In this document: in pieces, positions 45,401 to 58,136 of the stretch
Layout: the number at the start of each line of letters is the position of its first letter
How positions within the stretch are numbered: the stretch's first letter is position 1
DNA from: Membranipora membranacea
Lineage: Eukaryota; Bryozoa; Gymnolaemata; Cheilostomatida; Membraniporidae
Direction of reading: 5' to 3'
Assembly (NCBI GenBank): GCA_914767715.1
Contig: OU612072.1
Coordinates: 27,094,001-27,158,000, forward strand
Length of the DNA: 64,000 bases
Translations under genes and position numbers: made by a program
Notes under the pieces: generated by a model
Databases searched by the model: none
Told to the model about the DNA's origin: nothing
The model's input: the letters and a program-made list of their open reading frames with translations, nothing else

Positions 45401-48400
45401 TGCATCTAAGGTCATCATTGAAATATATAAAAAAAATTTAAGTGTGCAAAGCCAGGGTGTAGGAATTTCTAAAGTATGTTATCTCCCCTGTGACAGATAC
45501 ACACTAAAAATCTTGCAGTATAAAAGTATGCCTAGCCCTGGTTTGCCTAGGACAGTTCCAGGCTTCTATACTTACACCAGAAATTATTACAAAATAGTAT
45601 TGGTCATAGGTAGTATAGTCAGTAAAGTTATTTTTGTTTTATCTGTCACAGGGGGGAGAGGGGGGGGGGGAACATAATCTTGACCCTTTTAGATCCACGG
45701 TTTTCGCACTTTGAAATCGTTCAATAATGTACTTGTGCTGGTCAAAAATTTTGTTTTATTGCTACGAAATTGCTTTGATATGAACAGTTGTTGATTTTTG
45801 CTTTCCTAAACAATTTTCTAATTTTTCTGACGACATATTTTCAACACTGTCAATACCTTTCAAGAAAAATATATACCCGTCTGTTTGCTCTTGGATGCAG
45901 CAATTAATGCCTAATGCCAGATATGGATATCAAAATGATTTGAAGAAATAGCCAAAGGAAAATTACATACCACTCCGGTGAGTGAAGTGGTAAATTTCAG
46001 TGTCTCAAGCAGACTGCCTAGACTTAGTACAGGCGATATGTGCGTTAAGACGCTGGAATGGAACATCAGACTGAAGTCGATCCAGGTCTCACAGCGAGCA
46101 TCCACAGGCCACAGAGCAACCTTCACACAATCTACTGCCTCAACGTACCATCTCCACTCACACTTTGTACAAATACACTTTGGAATGGCCACACTTATCA
46201 GTCCTATAATAAAAATTCATTCTATCAATGGAATGCTTTTGAATAAATTAAATTATACAGATGATAAAACCTTACTCAGCTTTTCCTTTGCACTTCCTCT
46301 AAATTTAACCAACATATAAAGCGCTCCTCAAATGCCAGGCTGACAATAACATAACCAAATAAACATCAAGCCTAGTGTGTAAAGGAGGTTGCATAGGTGT
46401 CAATGTTAACTGATATAAACTTGATCAATGATATTGAGGCTTACTAATCAAATAAACTAATTATCGGTAGCTCAAGGTTCCAACTCAGCTTAGTTTTTTT
46501 CTGTTTGTAAAATCAGAGAGAACAGACTTAAATTGCCGATACTAACCAGTTAAAGTAAGGACGCTCACGTCCAGTTGACCAAGGCACTCTTCCAGCTCAG
46601 AAGCGCAGTTTGGACACTCATCATAAAGAATCTTTGGGCGATCAGCTGCAGATAAATATGATTTCCTTATAATGGCAACTGAGGGTGAAGTACGGATCAG
46701 GAATTGAATTGGATGTCTTCTATTGTTAAGTGCCAGGGTAATGCCTGTTATGGGGATATTGCTTATCAAATTAGTTCCAACTCTTAACTGGTGATCAGAT
46801 AATTGCGGTGTGAAATGGAATGAAGCATCAGTTAAGTTGCTCTTATGTGCAATTTGCAAACAAGGAGTTGTGTGATTAATTATCAAGAGAAGATAACCAT
46901 ATCTCTCCTGTTATACCATCCTCTACTAAATGAAGCAGCAGCATCCACATACCTATATTAGCTGTTCGACAAGACATGCCTTCCATAAACCGAGCCTCAA
47001 TATTATGTCTTATCTCATCCCTGCTTTTTTTTGATGACTCGATATAGGTGGGTCGCTTGTCTCTTTTGATCGACTCTTTAAGACGTATTACCAAATCAGT
47101 ATCATCTGTGGAATGAAATTTAACATTTAAATCATCTATAGTCTATACAACCATACTGCTTCATTAAAATGTAAAGAAGACTCACAATATATCATTGAAC
47201 CTTCGGAGTCTCTAGGTTAAAAACACCAAGCTTCAATTCACATAAATGTAAACAACATGCCTACACCATGCAGACGGGCAGCATGTCAACCTCAGGAGTT
47301 GCCAAGATGACCATTGTTGGTGTGTTGACAAATGAGGCACACAAATCAAATTTATCTTCGATTTAATGCTATAAAAGGTGTCTTAACATTAAGTAAACTC
47401 CAAAACTTACCATCATTCTCTACATATGGGAGTGAGCCTTGGTAGTCATTGTTGCTTGAAGAGTTCTTCACATCATGATGTCGCTCCACTGATTCAACAC
47501 ATCCTGCTGTTTCAAAACCATAACATAATTAATATAAAAAAATATGAATTTTATACCAGGAATATACATGCACTCTTCATCGAAGTTGTTGCCACATAGG
47601 CCTAGACCTTAAAAACAATCTACCAATGACACTGTCAGTCATGCTTGCATATTAACGACTTGACATATGGTGCAACTGTTCCCTTGTAGCGAAGCTGGAA
47701 CAATTTAGCTCCACATTTGTGTAATGTTCAAGTACAGCAGCACAGCATTTATGGGGATTTTTATAACCTTTTTGAAGTATCGGAAGTACGATATGTCAAA
47801 CATTCCCACTGTTCTTAGGAAGTAAACCTTGTCACAAACTGACACAGACATTTGGCAGCTAAAAGAACAGTTGATTTGCTTACCTTCAGCACGTCCATTC
47901 TCCATGCATTGTTTCACTCTCTTCACCAAATCCGCTTCTTTCTTTTCCAACAACTGTTTTTGTTTCTCTGAAAATAAATAATTGATGATACAGGTACTGT
48001 TTTATAGTAGAGTGTAGGCTACCTGTGGTGTATTCGAAGGTAGGGCCATGGTCCAACCACTTTTTCAGGAGGTCAATTTTGAAATAACTTTTAAGTTGTC
48101 ATAAGTGTTATGAATACGCATCGACTGATTAATGATCATCAAAAACAGTGCTCAGGGGGCCCCTCATGGCTCATGCTATATGTAGGGATTATGAAGCCAT
48201 ACCACTGATGAAGTTATTTAATTATGGAAACTTTCTGTTTCTATAAGGTTTAGAGTACATCAATACATTTAAAACTGAAAGATGTGAGGTATCCTTCAGC
48301 ACCAGGGCCCGACCTAAAACATGCCTTGGGTGGAAACTTGAACAAACAGCCTCTGAACATTGCATTTTCTTAATTGGTTGCAGAGGGGGAGTTAGTGTTT

Positions 48401-49359
48401 CGTATTTTATTGGGCTGAAAATTTCCTTGGGGAGGCCCCCATACCCCTAAGAACTGGATGGGCTGGAAGTGTGGTGGGCACATTTAACCTGATGGATTGC
48501 ACAATTTAAACCTGAAATGCCTAGGCCTATGATGAATTCCAATTACTTATAGACTGGATAAAGATAGATACTAGCTATTGTGAGCAGTAGAGTAATAGTA
48601 GAGGGAGACAACAGAAAGGGGGTCCACATCTTCAATCTATTTCTCTCTCTCTTGAAGAGTGAGTGAGTGTGTGAGCAAGGAGTATCCCGTCCTCGAACAG
48701 TGTGGGCCAGGAGTGCGAGTCATTTATTAAGCTTTACCATAGTCACAAGGAGTTTGCCAGTCTGTGAACTGCCCCCTATGAACGGCCCACATCTCTGGGC
48801 AGTTCAAAGGGGGCAGTTCACAGGCCTCCTTATAAGCCTTATTCATTTATGCCTATGAGCCTATCCATATCATCTATCTACGGACTGTTGCTTGTAAAAT
48901 AATTATATTTAGATAAAATATATAAATAAGAATAGAAAGATCAATAAAAAAATAATGATACACAGGCAGAGCCAGTCACAACAGATATCAAACAACAGCA
49001 TATACTTAAGCACACACCTGAGGTGGTATAGTTTCAACACAGAATTTTCATCGGGACTATGGAAACTTGGATTCTCATAAATCCGTCAATCATTCGTACC
49101 AGGTCAATAATCGTTTATGCCAAATTGATAGTACTGGTTCTTTTCCAACAACCTATGAGGGGGCCTGAGGAAGTCACCAGTGCCTGGCAGTTTGTTCCAC
49201 TCCTTGCCGGTCTTTATCAGTCACAGTGCACACATGCACAGCCAAGGAGGACTAGCTAGGAGCAAAAAAGGGATACTCATTGCACTCACCTTTTCTTCTG
49301 GCTGCCTTCAACTCTTTCTCCTTTCTCAGAATCTCTATGACCCTTTGAGTGGTATCCAT
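42447..49359 (-). CDS. KDZ-transposase-related gene, 15 exons, 580 aa, catalytic core absent
   Basis: Minus-strand exons, all with consistent phases: 49359-49290, 47967-47884, 47506-47411, 47105-46953, 46645-46547, 46203-45971, 45288-45091, 44936-44852, 44685-44594, 44319-44205, 43961-43881, 43719-43555, 43334-43218, 42988-42906, 42518-42447; total 1,743 nt. It starts MDTTQRVIEILRKEKELKAA (coiled coil). Cysteine motifs C145-P-N-C, C177-I-C-x-x-C and C281-P-A-C, with D294 in HIDGNMKLYRY, match the CxC zinc clusters and first core segment of Kyakuja-Dileera-Zisupton transposases. TEQANSYMSRLGAITRTM (319-336) and FWNLRKLLDLP match the end of the core. Coiled-coil KDZ-tail segments follow (SKRRAAKRRQLTAEKAKL; FPWSS), and an acidic C-terminus. 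The several hundred residues normally between D294 and E320 are replaced by a 154-bp intron, so DDE activity is unlikely. An intact frame over 15 exons suggests a maintained, perhaps domesticated gene. Function is unknown. Weak spot: acceptor CATGTAG of exon 8. Confidence 0.85.
48762..48823. repeat. 22-bp-arm hairpin in KDZ intron 1
   Basis: Arms 48762-48783 and 48802-48823 (CTGTGAACTGCCCCCT...) are inverted with one mismatch; the 18-nt loop can itself pair GCCCA/TGGGC. It is GC-rich in an AT-rich intron. No flanking direct repeat. It could be a small structured RNA or a MITE remnant. Confidence 0.7.
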
Positions 49360-49739
49360 GGCAATTATTATAATATCATGTAATATACTATTGGAAGGAT
49401 ATCTAAATTGGAACCTGTAAATGAACTCTGATTTTGAACTTTCTCTGCTGAAAATAATTTGCTGTAAAATTTGAAAATTTCTAATATGGCGCCGTGCATC
49501 CAAAGTATTGTTCCTATCATTTAATCTTCCTTATTTTAAACTATATTGGGTGCACAACTCTCTATGCAGATCAAATATTACGGGTGGGTGACAAATAAAT
49601 AGGGGTGGGTGGTTCTTAATCACAACCATAGATCCTAAGATTAATAAAGGATCTCTCATAGGTAGATCTCATCACCTCCAATCCAGCTAATAAGAAGAGC
49701 CAATAAGATTTCCATACTGCAGTGTAGGATTATATTCCC

Positions 49740-49880
49740 AATGTGGTTGTATAAAGCTAAGCCAATCAAGTCCAAGGGAATTATACAACCAATTCAGGAG
49801 TAAAAAAACACAAAATTTTCACAACCATATAGGGTGTAAAGCACAACCGCCATATGGGTTGTATAACCTGCGGGATGGGC
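49740..49880. repeat. GGTTGTATAA-type inverted repeat family, second locus
   Basis: Contains GGTTGTATAAAGC, ATTATACAACCA, ACAACCATATAGGG and GGGTTGTATAACC within 130 bases, the same terminal words as 31521-31607. It lies a few hundred bases upstream of the KDZ-like gene's ATG, so it may overlap its promoter region. 49360-49739 otherwise holds nothing recognised. Confidence 0.45.
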
Positions 49881-50158
49881 TGTCAATGGTGTATAGTACA
49901 CGATGCAGCTTTGGCAGGCAGTTTCACTTTGATGATGATATTATTGTTGAGCAAGCAGGTAGTTTCACTTTGATGATATAAGTGTTGCGCAAGCAGGTGC
50001 AGCTGGTGCAAGTATTACTTGTTTTGGGATGGACATTGTTATTTATGGATATTTTTTTTGATGCAAGAAACTAAGCATCAATAAAGTCGTCTAACATTTA
50101 TGAACAAAGTCTCTGCTACCATAACCGCATATGGAATACTATTAGCTCCCTATCTGAC

Positions 50159-53100
50159 ATGAAGCCTGCATCCTTCAACAATTTGAGACTTCTACATCAC
50201 AACGTAAGGTCATTATATAAAAAGATGTTTTATTATGAAAGCCTCAATCTTTATAAGTCAACCGACATTTTTTCTGTTTCTGAAACATGGCTCACTCCTG
50301 ATATTCCAGATAGTCTTGTTGACTTGCCTGGATTCTCAATAGCTAGATGTGACAGAAAATCTACAACAAAAACCCGGGGAGGTGGTGCTGCGCTCTTTGT
50401 AAAATCTTCATGTAAATTCTGTATAATAAGTCAATTGAGTGTTAAACTGTCCAAATTTTGTGACTCGGTTTGGATAAAAATACCTTCCACAAACAACCAA
50501 CACGGCTACATCATCGGATCAATTTATCTTCCCCCTGATGCTAATAAAACGAAATTCATTAAAATGATGAGCTCAATTCTACATCAAAACCAATATGTTG
50601 GCCATAAATTTATACTACTAGAAGATTTTAATATTAATTGGAATTCCTCATCAAACGAAAAACACATTTAGAGCAGAGCTTCATGTCTGCAGGGCTATTA
50701 CAGCAAGTTAATGGGATTTCATATATAGCCATTTAGGGAGAGAAAGCTTATTAGACCACAACTATGTGAACAGTGACATTAGCTTTAATAGTTGCAAGAT
50801 CCTGACATGCGATAGATCAATTTCTGATCACTATGCCACATACTTAGTAATTAATCAACATCATGCTATAAAACAGCCACGCAAACTAATTAAAACCAGA
50901 AATATGCACAGCATTAATCATGAGGAATTTTATAATGACTGTTCGAAACTTCCACTACTGCAAACAGCAACTGACATGAACAAATCATTGCATCACCGCA
51001 TGGAAAATAGTGAAAACTTTATCTCTAACCTGATTGACAAGCATGCTCCAGTTAAAACAAAAAGAGTGTGAGGTGTTAAAAACCAGTGGCTTTTCCCTGA
51101 TATTCAGCATCTCATTAATTTAAGAGACAAATTTTACAAGAGGGTATTCAAGGATATACCTAATCCAGCTACAGCGCAAGTCAAACAGTTCAACAAGTTT
51201 TGAAACTTTGTTACAAATAAAATTAGGAATGCTAAGAAAGACTTTATAAATGACTCATTATCTAAAGATGAAACAAGTTTTTTCACCTGCCTGAAATCAC
51301 TGACAGGAAAGAAGAAATCCTCTGATCAAATCGAGAAAATTAGCTATCAAAACTCTACCTACACCTCAAACTCTGACAAGGCAAATGCCCTTAATAGATA
51401 TTTCACCACGGTCGCTGGACAATCGGTTTTTATTCCTAAGATCGATCAACAACCTGACCTTTTCCATGGTCCAAGTTTCAATTTCACATATGTTGAGAGC
51501 GAAACAATCTACAAACTGATAAAGTCCCTCAAACCAAATAAACGTGGTGGCTTGACCATGTTTCCAGCTTCCCTGTACCAAACTGTTGCAGACCTATTAG
51601 CTCTTCCCATAGCCCTGATCATTAACGAATGCTACAAGAAATCAATATTTCCCGACTGCCTAAAAACAGCCCTGGTCACCCCACTCTTTAAGAAGGGCGA
51701 TAAAACAGACCCTTGCAATTACAGACCAATTTCCAGTCTGCCAATCATATCAAAGGTGTTTGAGCTAGATATGAAAAATCAAATTATGACGTTTATCGAA
51801 ACACATGGAATACTCTCTGATCGACAATTCGGTTTTCGTAAGCACCATTCCAGTGAACAGTAACTACTTTCTCTTTTGCAAAATTGGAGAACAACGCTAG
51901 ACAACCCTCAACCGAATTTCATATAGGTGCACTCTCTTTGGACGTACGTAAAGTGTAAAGATACTCATTAGCTTTACAAAAACAAACTAAAATTCATTAT
52001 GTAACAAACCCATGTATTATATATTCAAATTAAAAGTTCTTTTGTTTCACCAGCTTAAGCTGGAGACTCGTTTCAACTCCAAACAAGTTGTCACTGCTCT
52101 CATCTGCAGGATTAGGTTCAGTCCAATTTCAGGGGACAATAGAGTAATTTACTCTTCAAACAGGGGATCCAGGGTGCAGTATTGTGTCGAGGAGTGTATG
52201 TGTTGCAGCTTCTGGCCACCTCCCAACATCTTTAGGGGGCGTTGGCTGTCCGTGATTGGTCTGGGGGGATTTGGGCCCGCCCTGGTCTTTGTGTAGGTGT
52301 GTTCCCTGTATATCTGGCAGAACTTATCCTGGTTCAGTGTAATTTTACATGTGAAAGAAGGCAGCTCACTTTATTATGAACTCAGATCAGTTAGATCAAG
52401 ATATTATATACAAAAGCAGTTTAGAGGAAAAAGGCAAAAGGTATGAATATTAACCTTATCATTTTAATTGCAACATGCATTCCTTATGCAAGGATCAATT
52501 ATTTTATATATACCTTGAATTGTGTAAAGGCTTAATTTGACACCTTATTATTGTAAATTTTGGAAATAACACTTTATTTTAAAAGCTGTAAAGTAACACT
52601 ATACAGGTAACTTTTTGAGAACCTGTGTAATGCTTTTATAAATAGTCATTGTTTGTGTTAATCTTTTTAGATTTCACGGTGTGAATCTCGGTAAAACTCG
52701 ACAATAAATGGTATAAATTGTACGACAAAAGTCCGAGTTCCATCAGTTAAAATCCCAAGTCACAAAATCCACTAAACTGAAAGCCTAACGATAGGGAATC
52801 GTTAAATAAAGCATTTGACACTATAAATCATGGACAACACATCCACACTCTGAAGCGACTAAATTTCGCAGAGTCAACAACAAAATTATTTACATCCTAT
52901 CTTTCACATCGAACCCAAATCATGAAAGTTGATCATGATCAGTCCAGTGCACTACCGATTACATGTGGAGTATCCCAAGGAAGTGTCTAGGTTCAATCTT
53001 ATTCAATCTTGCACAAAACTGCATTCGCTTACGCTGATGACACCGTTATTTCCTGCACAGCAACAGATATCCCTACCTTAATGGATAAATCTGAGTCATT

Positions 53101-54055
53101 GATGAGAGAAGTATCGACATGGTATTCAAACAATCTCCTTCAACTCAACTTATCCAAAACCCAATACTGTATTTTCTCAAATAGGAACGTAGAAGATTTT
53201 TACCAAATCCAAATAAACAATTTGAAAAATAGAATCCAAGCATTCGCTCAATCTTCTTGGAGTTATTCTTGATTCAGAACTTAGTTTAACCCCTCAGGCT
53301 AATGCCACCGCCTCTAAAGCAAACAAAATGGTCTACTTGTTATCAAACTAAAATAATACATGACAGTAGAAAACTCATTGAAGACTTACAAATCACTGAT
53401 CAGACCTAATGTAGAATACTGCTCATCATTGTACCCTGATGGTTTAGTTAAAAATTCAGATACATTAGAAAAAGTACAAAATAAAGCAATCAGAATCAGA
53501 AACAACAAACAATTTTCTGTCACATCTGGCCGCTTGCTCCTAAATTTACATACTCTCCACAGTAGAAGGAATTTTCTTTTTCACAATTTTGTCAATCGAG
53601 AGTCCATAAAGGCCGTGCATCCAAGCACATACTTCATCTAGTTAGCAAATCAAACAGACATACACGATCACTTCGTAGCAACTGTGCAATGATTAATCCC
53701 TCATTTAGATCAAACCTAGGCAAATCAGCCTTTTTAAATATTTTTCATACATTTGTAACTAAGTCAACCAAGCCTCATGAATCATTATCATTTAATCCTA
53801 CCTTATGTTGTTAACTTGTATTTTTGTTTGCCACTCTCTGTTTCTTCTTTTCTTTTTTCATCTTATTCATCCAATTTATGATACCATGCTTTCATTATCC
53901 TACACACATATATAGTATGTAACACCCTACCACTTATATCTTTTTATTCAAGTCATTTTTTGTATCTATGTTAATGTGTTTGAGGTCAACAAGTTATTTT
54001 TAATTTGCTTTAATTATAAACTTTTAGAAAACCTCAATAAATAAATAAATAAAGA
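50159..54055 (+). mobile_element. non-LTR retrotransposon (LINE), interrupted and frameshifted
   Basis: Plus strand, in order: endonuclease LRLLHHNVRSLYKKM (about 50190), FSVSETWLTPDIPDS (about 50280), ILLEDFNINW (about 50620; normally G-D-F-N) and SISDHYATYLV (about 50825); reverse transcriptase TPLFKKGDKTDPCNYRPISS (about 51680), DRQFGFRKHHSSEQ (about 51830), KAFDTINH (about 52810), GVSQGSV (about 52970) and FAYADDTVIS (about 53025); a C-terminal HTRSLRSNCAMINPSFRSNL block (about 53655); and an AATAAATAAATAAATAAAG tail (to about 54054). Domains and tail are those of CR1/L2-like LINEs. It is inactivated by stops, a frameshift near 52988 and a 0.85-kb insertion. The 5' end is not defined. Confidence 0.9.
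51957..52811. other. ~0.85-kb insertion splitting the LINE reverse transcriptase
   Basis: The LINE frame stops making sense after LSLDVRK (about 51953) and resumes at KAFDTINH (about 52808). A TAAAG sequence stands at both junctions, compatible with a short target duplication. The insert has no recognisable coding or clear terminal repeats; it carries GGTAAAACTCG and AATAAATGG near its end. It could be a solo LTR or a non-autonomous element of unknown class. Confidence 0.55.
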
Positions 54056-55190
54056 AGAAATTTAAAAGACCATTTAATTAAGGTAATTAGCATTTATAAT
54101 TAAAAGTCTCCATTATAATTACCAATAATTTTGGTATAAACATAGCTATAGCAGCCAGCTATTTCTGTGCTGTTTGCGCTTTCCTATTGTTCCAAGTTCT
54201 ATAGCTATGACTATGACTCATTTGTTTTAACCATCAGCCAGGATTATTACACGTGGCAGCTCAGCAAGAGGAAGGTTTATCTCTGGCCGCCAGTAAATTT
54301 ATTTACGTTTATCATGCTTTCAAATTGCTCCAAGAAACGTAATAGAACCCTACACCATGTAAGTTAAATTTTTTAAATGAATAAGTTTAATCTGATGCGT
54401 TCCTAATATGTAGCAAACTGTTTGTAGAGATTTCTATCAATTGCTATGGCTGTAACTTAATTTTGAACGCATATTATTATGTCAAGTGTTCTATATTCAA
54501 TATTATCATACAAACAAACGTTATATAAGACCATATTATTTATACCCATTTTAGCGGAGTTAATTATTAGCTTGGAGGAGTTATGTTCTGGACAACAGCT
54601 GGTTAATTCAACGCCATAGTATATTAAGTCTATGTTCAACGTCCTCTCCTATCAATAATTTTAAGAGTTTAAATTCATTTTGTAATTCGTGTACTTTGTT
54701 TATTGTTTTTTTTTGTCTTGTTTGTCATTCTGATGACGATTTAAATTTATGTCATTGCATACCACATGTTAAATCGTTTCGTCTTGTTCTGTCCCATCGT
54801 TACATTGTCAGTATTTTTATAGGTTAACGTCTTCTAAATAAAATAATTACCCATAAGTCAGTTGGCAATTAATACGGACGCCATATACCATCATAGACAT
54901 CCCCTCCCCTGTGCCCAATATAGAAATTGTCTTTTTCTGTAAGGTTAGGAGTTATGTGACCAACATTCATGAAATATTGCCATGTGCACCTGTTTACTAA
55001 CACAGCAACATGCGCTCCCATGTGTATCCGGTTAAGAATATTGTTGTCGATTCTGTAACAGACGAGGGAGAAGTTTAGAGTGTGTGTAGTTAGTAGTGAG
55101 CAGATACTTCTCAGGGCATATAAGGTAATTTTGTGAACCCGAGTTATCTCCACATCTCGAAAAGGCCAAAAATCATATAAATTATAAAGC
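54056..55190. other. intergenic, nothing recognised
   Basis: AT-rich flank downstream of the LINE. No exon, RNA gene or repeat is supported. The 119-codon minus-strand frame at 54869-55228 has no motif support. Confidence 0.4.
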
Positions 55191-55192
55191 GA

Positions 55193-55607
55193 AAAACTTC
55201 TTTTGTGGCTGGCATAAAAAGTTATCAAGCTACAGACCTCAAATATTTAGGACACACTCACAAACTGTGTATTTCTTTGCCCCCCATGAAAGTGGAATAA
55301 TTGCATACATAAGCCGGCAGCAGGGCAGCAATTTATATCATTTTTTAACCGTTTTCCGTAAAGCTTTCGATATCTTGGTAGATATTTTCCTTGTTTACTA
55401 AAGAAAATAACCACTATGTTCCTCAGAAGATGAGCAATCCAATGATATAAAAATTTGTGGTGTCAGACCATTTGAAGCCATGCTGCTGCTCAAAAGAAAA
55501 TGTGCTTCTACATTATTTGATTGATTTGCGATGCTTTAGAGAAAGCTTCTTTTGTAGCTGGCATAAGCAATTATTGAGGTACAGACCTCAGATTTTCAGG
55601 ACATACA
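55193..55607. repeat. two direct copies of a ~66-bp repeat
   Basis: 55193-55257 and 55541-55607 both read CTTCTTTTGT, GCTGGCATAA, TACAGACCTCA and TTCAGGACA-type words in the same order with about a quarter of positions changed. It is part of a larger diverged repeat, probably. Confidence 0.6.
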
Positions 55608-57129
55608 CTGAGTTTCATGCACCATATATCATTACCCAACCAGCAACATTATTGTATAATTAACCCTGCCTGCCAAATAAACTACATTCATTATTGCTAT
55701 TGTATTGTTATAGTATAATCCTTTACAGTTCTAGCCCAGTTCTAGTCAATATTATATAATTGGATTGACATTGTATTCAATGAGTTTGTATTTAGATGAC
55801 CAGGCAAGTTAGCTGCTACAATGAAAGCATTACATTCGAATTTTCCTCCTCACAATTTTTGTAAGCACAGAAAACTCTTAGTATTGAGTATGATGAGCCG
55901 ACAAAATACCTATGTTCAACTCATCTGTGTTGTACTGTAAGCCTACCCTAAGCTATATCTTGTGCAATCTAAGAATGTAGGCAGCAACTGCATAAATAGA
56001 ATACATCAGCTAAATTATGCTAGCAGAATTATCACAAAACTTTGCTACTAATAAAAAAGTACAACATCGCTCACCAGTTGAGCGAGGATCTACTTTGTAT
56101 TAATCGCCCTACATGCCTAAGTGGAGAAGAGTGATATGCGAATGAGGCCATATTCTCCACAGAACTACCGAAAATATGCTGACTGATGCTAGAAAACATA
56201 CTTGGTGTCAAAGCATGCAGTATTAATACTGATTATTGGCATAGTCTTAATCTACGCTCCTTGGGATTTTTGAGATTGAATGGCTCTGAGCAAGGATTTT
56301 GCTCTGAATGCTATGGTATGTGGGTAGAGAGAGGCAAAGGTAAATCTATTGTAAACCTGGTATACATTCATTACCTGTCTACAAAGGAGCTCTTGATGTT
56401 AAACTTTATCATTCCCAGCCATCTCAGTTATATGGTGTGCAGGAAGCAATTATGGCATTTTTCTCTCTCACTCTTGGATGGTAGTTCCCTAGCAGGTGTT
56501 GGCACTAGTACAGATAGTATTGAAATGTTAGGCTAGTGACAAGACAACAACGTTTACAGTAATACATTTTAAGCTGTCAGCTTGTGTGCCACAAGCAGGG
56601 AGGTTAGCCTTTCACAGGCATAATGACTTAATTACCTCAATATTCCTTGTCAAAATTTTTAATTATCGAATTAATTGTCGCTGGTAGTTAATCCTACACA
56701 CACATTCCATTGCACTTGTAACAAGTCATCATGACACACTTGTGGAATTAGAGAGACAGGATGTCATCGTAAGCTGACCTAACTTCCTGTCTTTTGCTGC
56801 CGATAATGAATGCGATGAGTTTTTAATTTTGCGAATGTACATGTTTACAATGATGGTTGTTTTGGTGAAAGTACAATCATGATCATTCTTTGACAGAAGA
56901 GTGAGGGGGCGGGAAGTTTAAGCCTTTTATGAAAAATACTAGATGGTTGACCAAATTCCATTTGTATATTTTCATCGAATTATTTCACCAAACTCTGCTT
57001 CCAAGCTCATCATAGTACAGAGTAACTATGCCAAAAATGAGATTGCTTTGCAAAAAAATCTCTTGCGCCCTTATTATCCGGTATTTGCAACCATGTTTCA
57101 TTGATTTTCCTCTGCTACTTGGTCAACTA

Positions 57130-57181
57130 CAAGAGCTGAGCCAGATATAACATACAGTGGTTGTATCTGGCTCAACTCTTG
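57130..57181. repeat. hairpin with 22-bp arms
   Basis: CAAGAGCTGAGCCAGATATA (from 57130) is inverted as GTATCTGGCTCAACTCTTG (to 57181) with two mismatches across 22-bp arms and an 8-nt loop. Ends are CA...TG as in the micro-palindromes, but the flanks (TCAACTA, ATAATCT) do not match, so it is not counted with them. Confidence 0.7.
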
Positions 57182-57813
57182 ATAATCTGCTGCTAGCTCA
57201 TTACGATAATCTATGTGTTTACCCAAAGGGTTAACCATTTTTAAATCTACTGGTACCTTTTAAAGTTCTGTGCAGGTTGCCCATGAATGCCAATGTCAAC
57301 AAAATTTACATTCTGACTGGCTTATCTTGATTATGACTTCATGGGTAAACAACTTGGATAACAACAATACATCCAATTATGCTTGAACTCAGCTGCTTGG
57401 CTAAGATGTTGATGTCAAGTAAAAGGTAAACAATTGGCAAATAGACACTGAGAATCTTGTTCAATTCAATAAGCTAATCCCATTAAAGTGATCAGGCAGA
57501 TTGAACTGTACATTGTAGCCATTGAATGCATGCATTGAAAAGTTCGGTGTGTTGAAAGTTCTTTCAACCTAAAGGTTTATCAATGAATATCAAGACTGAT
57601 TTCACCAACCTACTCCAGATTAATACAATTTTCACCTAAAAAGGTTTAATTTTTTTAACATTTCATTTCAAATCAATTGCATGTAATTGAGTGATGTGGC
57701 TAGTATCGGGCAAAACAACATCGATGCATCAGTTCCATGTGGTCTACCGAATACATTTCCTAGAAGTTTCGACCATCACGACAGGATTTCCACAATGCAG
57801 CTATAGTCTGGAG

Positions 57814-57849
57814 TTCCAATCAAGGAGTACTTTTACTCCTTGTTCCAAT
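57814..57849. mobile_element. micro-palindrome insertion with exact 7-bp repeat (site D)
   Basis: TTCCAAT (57814-57820), hairpin with arms CAAGGAGTA / TACTCCTTG and loop CTTT (57821-57842), then TTCCAAT (57843-57849). Same end sequence CAAGGAGT as sites C and E. Confidence 0.85.
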
Positions 57850-58136
57850 CATTTCAACAAATTCCTGCCAAAGGAATACCCACACTGATATTTATTCTGT
57901 TATATATGAGACCGGTAGCTTAGACAGGCGGCTGGGTTGCCAGATTAGGGGCTTGTAGGGCCATTACATCAGTTAAGATTTAGAGCGGTAAATAATTGCC
58001 TGGACAGCCTTGTAGCAGATAATCTTTCAAAGCTATCAGCTTAATATTATCGCCTGCATTGATATATTTAGAATTTACAGTGACCATCAGACATTCCGTA
58101 CAAACGAGTTCTATTGTGTCATTTAACTATAGGTCT

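Noticed and set aside
56186-56536. 116-codon plus-strand ORF
   Set aside because: It overlaps one arm of the 56.2/58.3 kb inverted repeat, and the frame is not kept in the other copy.
57523-57542. CATTGAA-TGCATG-CATTGAA, a 7-bp repeat around a hexamer palindrome
   Set aside because: The middle begins TG and not CA and is too short to judge; a chance tandem is plausible.
57904-57960. A-box-like TAGCTTAGACAGG, possible SINE
   Set aside because: No B box follows, so no SINE call was made.
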